Part shown: in pieces, positions 6,132 through 7,099 of the stretch | Position numbering within the stretch: the first letter of the stretch is position 1 | Layout: every line of letters starts with the position of its first letter | Source: Rhodocyclaceae bacterium | Lineage (GTDB): Bacteria > Pseudomonadota > Gammaproteobacteria > Burkholderiales > Rhodocyclaceae | Direction of reading: 5' to 3' | NCBI GenBank assembly: GCA_030682595.1 | Contig: JAUXNZ010000118.1 | Coordinates: 1 to 7,099 of the forward strand | DNA: 7,099 nucleotides | Translations under genes and position numbers: made by a program | The notes under the pieces: generated by a model | Database searches by the model: none | What the model was told of the DNA's origin: nothing | Seen by the model: the letters and a program-made list of their open reading frames with translations, nothing else

Positions 6132-6779
6132 ATGTCCCTTCGCGAGCGCGTGCTGCTCGACGGGCCGGCCGGAAAAGTCGAGGTGTTTGTCGATGCGCCG
6201 GCTGGTGCGACCGGCATCGCGCTGATCGCCCATCCGCATCCGCTTTACGGCGGCACGGCGGACAACAAGGTGGTGACGACACTGGCCAAGGCCTTCCGCG
6301 AACTCGGCTGCGTCACGCTGCGGCCGAATTTCCGCGGCGTCGGCGGCTCGGCGGGCGTCCATGATCATGGCATTGCCGAGACCGACGACCTGCGCGCCGT
6401 GCATGCCTATGCGCGCGGGCGCTGCGGTGGCGACCTGCCCGTCTATCTCGCGGGATTTTCCTTTGGTGCTTATGTCATCACGCGCCTTGCCCAGCAGCTC
6501 GTCGCGGCAGGTAATCCGGCCCGGCGACTGGTGCTGGTCGGCACGGCTTCAGGATTTCTCGAGGGATTGCGGAGATACGAAACCGCCGCCGTGCCCGCCG
6601 ACACCATCGTCATCCATGGCGCGGCGGACGAAACCGTGCCCCTCGCCAACGTGCTGGCCTGGGCCGAGCCGCTCAACCTGCCGGTCACCGTCATCCCCGG
6701 CGCCGACCATTTTTTTCATCGCCGCCTGCACCTGATCCGCGACATCATTCACCGCCAGTGGCAACATCGGGCAGATTAA
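6132..6779 (+). CDS. Small alpha/beta hydrolase (COG2945-like)
   Basis: This 215-residue alpha/beta-hydrolase-fold protein has a complete apparent catalytic triad. The nucleophile elbow is G108-F-S110-F-G112, the acid is D166 in IHGAADETVPL, and the histidine is H193 in IPGADHFFHRRL. The early ALIAHPHPLYGGTADNKVV (30-48) is typical of this small family and supplies the oxyanion-hole region; LRPNFRGVGGSAG (63-75) is also conserved. No signal peptide is visible, so it should act in the cytoplasm as an esterase or thioesterase-like enzyme; the substrate is unknown. It starts 7 nt after the ferredoxin stop with no good Shine-Dalgarno, which suggests dependence on translation of the gene before it. 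Apart from HPHP and DHFFHRRLH, no metal site or extra domain is seen. Confidence 0.88.
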   Translation: MSLRERVLLDGPAGKVEVFVDAPAGATGIALIAHPHPLYGGTADNKVVTTLAKAFRELGCVTLRPNFRGVGGSAGVHDHGIAETDDLRAVHAYARGRCGGDLPVYLAGFSFGAYVITRLAQQLVAAGNPARRLVLVGTASGFLEGLRRYETAAVPADTIVIHGAADETVPLANVLAWAEPLNLPVTVIPGADHFFHRRLHLIRDIIHRQWQHRAD

Positions 6780-6804
6780 CGCGCACTACGCAATTTCACC
6801 CCCA

Positions 6805-6871
6805 ATGCGACAAAATCCGGCGCTCGGGGACTGCGGGCGCCTGTAAGGGATTGTGTCGCATCAAGTCCCCG
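6805..6871. repeat. Long hairpin with pseudoknot-capable loop
   Basis: The outer stem pairs 6805-6818 (ATGCGACAAAATCC) with 6848-6861, 13 of 14 pairs with one A-G mismatch. The inner stem GGCGC/GCGCC pairs 6819-6823 with 6837-6841, leaving six unpaired bases on the 3' side (6842-6847). The apical loop holds CGGGGACT (6825-6832), which is fully complementary to AGTCCCCG (6864-6871) just 2 nt after the outer stem. The element starts 25 nt after the hydrolase stop. Confidence 0.65.
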
Positions 6872-6918
6872 TCCCTCAGCCCCCCAGTCCCTCAAGCCAC
6901 CGCGAGCCTAACCACCCG

Positions 6919-6953
6919 AAACCCCCGTCGCTCACAATGAGGCGGGGGTTTTT
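6919..6953 (+). terminator. Rho-independent terminator of the ferredoxin-hydrolase unit
   Basis: AAACCCCCG (6919-6927) pairs with CGGGGGTTT (6943-6951). An inner CTCA/TGAG helix (6931-6934 with 6938-6941) closes a CAA loop. Five T residues (6949-6953) form the tail. The orientation fits transcripts coming from the hydrolase gene, 140 nt upstream; the minus strand has only TTT after the stem. Confidence 0.82.
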
Positions 6954-7014
6954 CGTTGCCGGTTTTCCGTCTTCATGGCGGTGTGCGGTAATTCCTTAAG
7001 CATATTTCGGGCTA

Positions 7015-7030
7015 CGTGCGCTAGCGCACG
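7015..7030. repeat. 16-bp perfect palindrome
   Basis: CGTGCGCTAGCGCACG is an uninterrupted 16-bp palindrome. As RNA it would fold to a 6-bp stem with a CTAG loop. GGCTTTTATTTG follows 6-7 nt later on the plus strand. It may be an operator for a gene beyond the right edge or a weak terminator; the sequence does not decide. Confidence 0.5.
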
Positions 7031-7099
7031 GACAGGGCTTTTATTTGCGACTAGCCTCTGAGCGTCGGTTGAAGATGTTTCATGTAAACGCTCCGAATA

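Larger units (their letters stand above)
6780..7099. other. Gene-free 3' region with hairpins, terminator and palindrome
   Basis: No gene is supported in these 320 nt. From left to right they hold a long imperfect hairpin with possible pseudoknot pairing (6805-6871), C-rich sequence with an 8-nt direct repeat GTCCCTCA (6871-6878 and 6887-6894), a T-tailed terminator (6919-6953), a less GC-rich tract, and a 16-bp palindrome (7015-7030). An ATG at 7075 stays open to the right edge for only eight codons and cannot be judged. Confidence 0.6.

Noticed and set aside
6758..6940. A 60-codon plus-strand open frame after the hydrolase
   Set aside because: It overlaps the hydrolase end, runs through the hairpin and terminator, and has no ribosome site or recognisable sequence.
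463..6985. A 12-nt identity CATGGCGGTGTG at 463-474 and 6974-6985
   Set aside because: One or two exact 12-mers are expected by chance in a 7-kb window, more in GC-rich DNA, and the flanks do not match.

Overview
The window is GC-rich, densely coding DNA of proteobacterial type. The gene set and sequence style (TAXI-type TRAP operon, thioredoxin-like [2Fe-2S] ferredoxin, AGGAGG-type ribosome sites, TACAAT-type -10) suggest a betaproteobacterium, possibly of the Rhodocyclales (Azoarcus/Thauera/Dechloromonas kind). That placement is inference from family resemblance, not from a marker gene.

Layout. Positions 1-150 hold the 3' end of a MazG-like nucleotide pyrophosphohydrolase. A 397-nt gene-free stretch (151-547) follows; it is full of short inverted repeats and carries the likely promoter of the next genes. 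Positions 548-4289 form a plus-strand transport operon: a periplasmic TAXI solute-binding protein, a fused 4TM/12TM TRAP permease and a universal stress protein with an intact ATP-binding signature. A perfect 14-bp hairpin sits between the binding-protein and permease genes. A 12-bp hairpin at 4311-4342 closes the operon and also serves the convergent minus-strand gene, an MFS transporter (4408-5667) with a GTG start. From a 148-nt divergent intergenic region, a plus-strand pair begins: a small thioredoxin-like [2Fe-2S] ferredoxin (5816-6124) and a small alpha/beta hydrolase (6132-6779). The last 320 nt have no supported gene. They contain a long hairpin with a possible pseudoknot, a strong terminator and a 16-bp perfect palindrome.

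How the genes work together. The binding protein should capture an unidentified small solute (often a carboxylate in this family) in the periplasm and hand it to the ion-gradient-driven fused permease. The co-transcribed UspA-type protein is a plausible nucleotide-sensing regulator of the permease, by analogy with TeaD of the Halomonas TeaABC system. The ferredoxin and hydrolase are probably co-transcribed, but their joint role is unknown.

I see no CRISPR array, tRNA, rRNA, transposase or phage gene, and no defence or biosynthetic system that looks wholly new. The most unusual signals are non-coding: a 23-nt repeat (22/23 identical) bracketing the MFS gene, with a partial third copy just after the MazG stop; an 11-bp tandem duplication that seems to have broken a TGATG stop/start overlap between ferredoxin and hydrolase; and a pseudoknot-capable hairpin downstream of the hydrolase.
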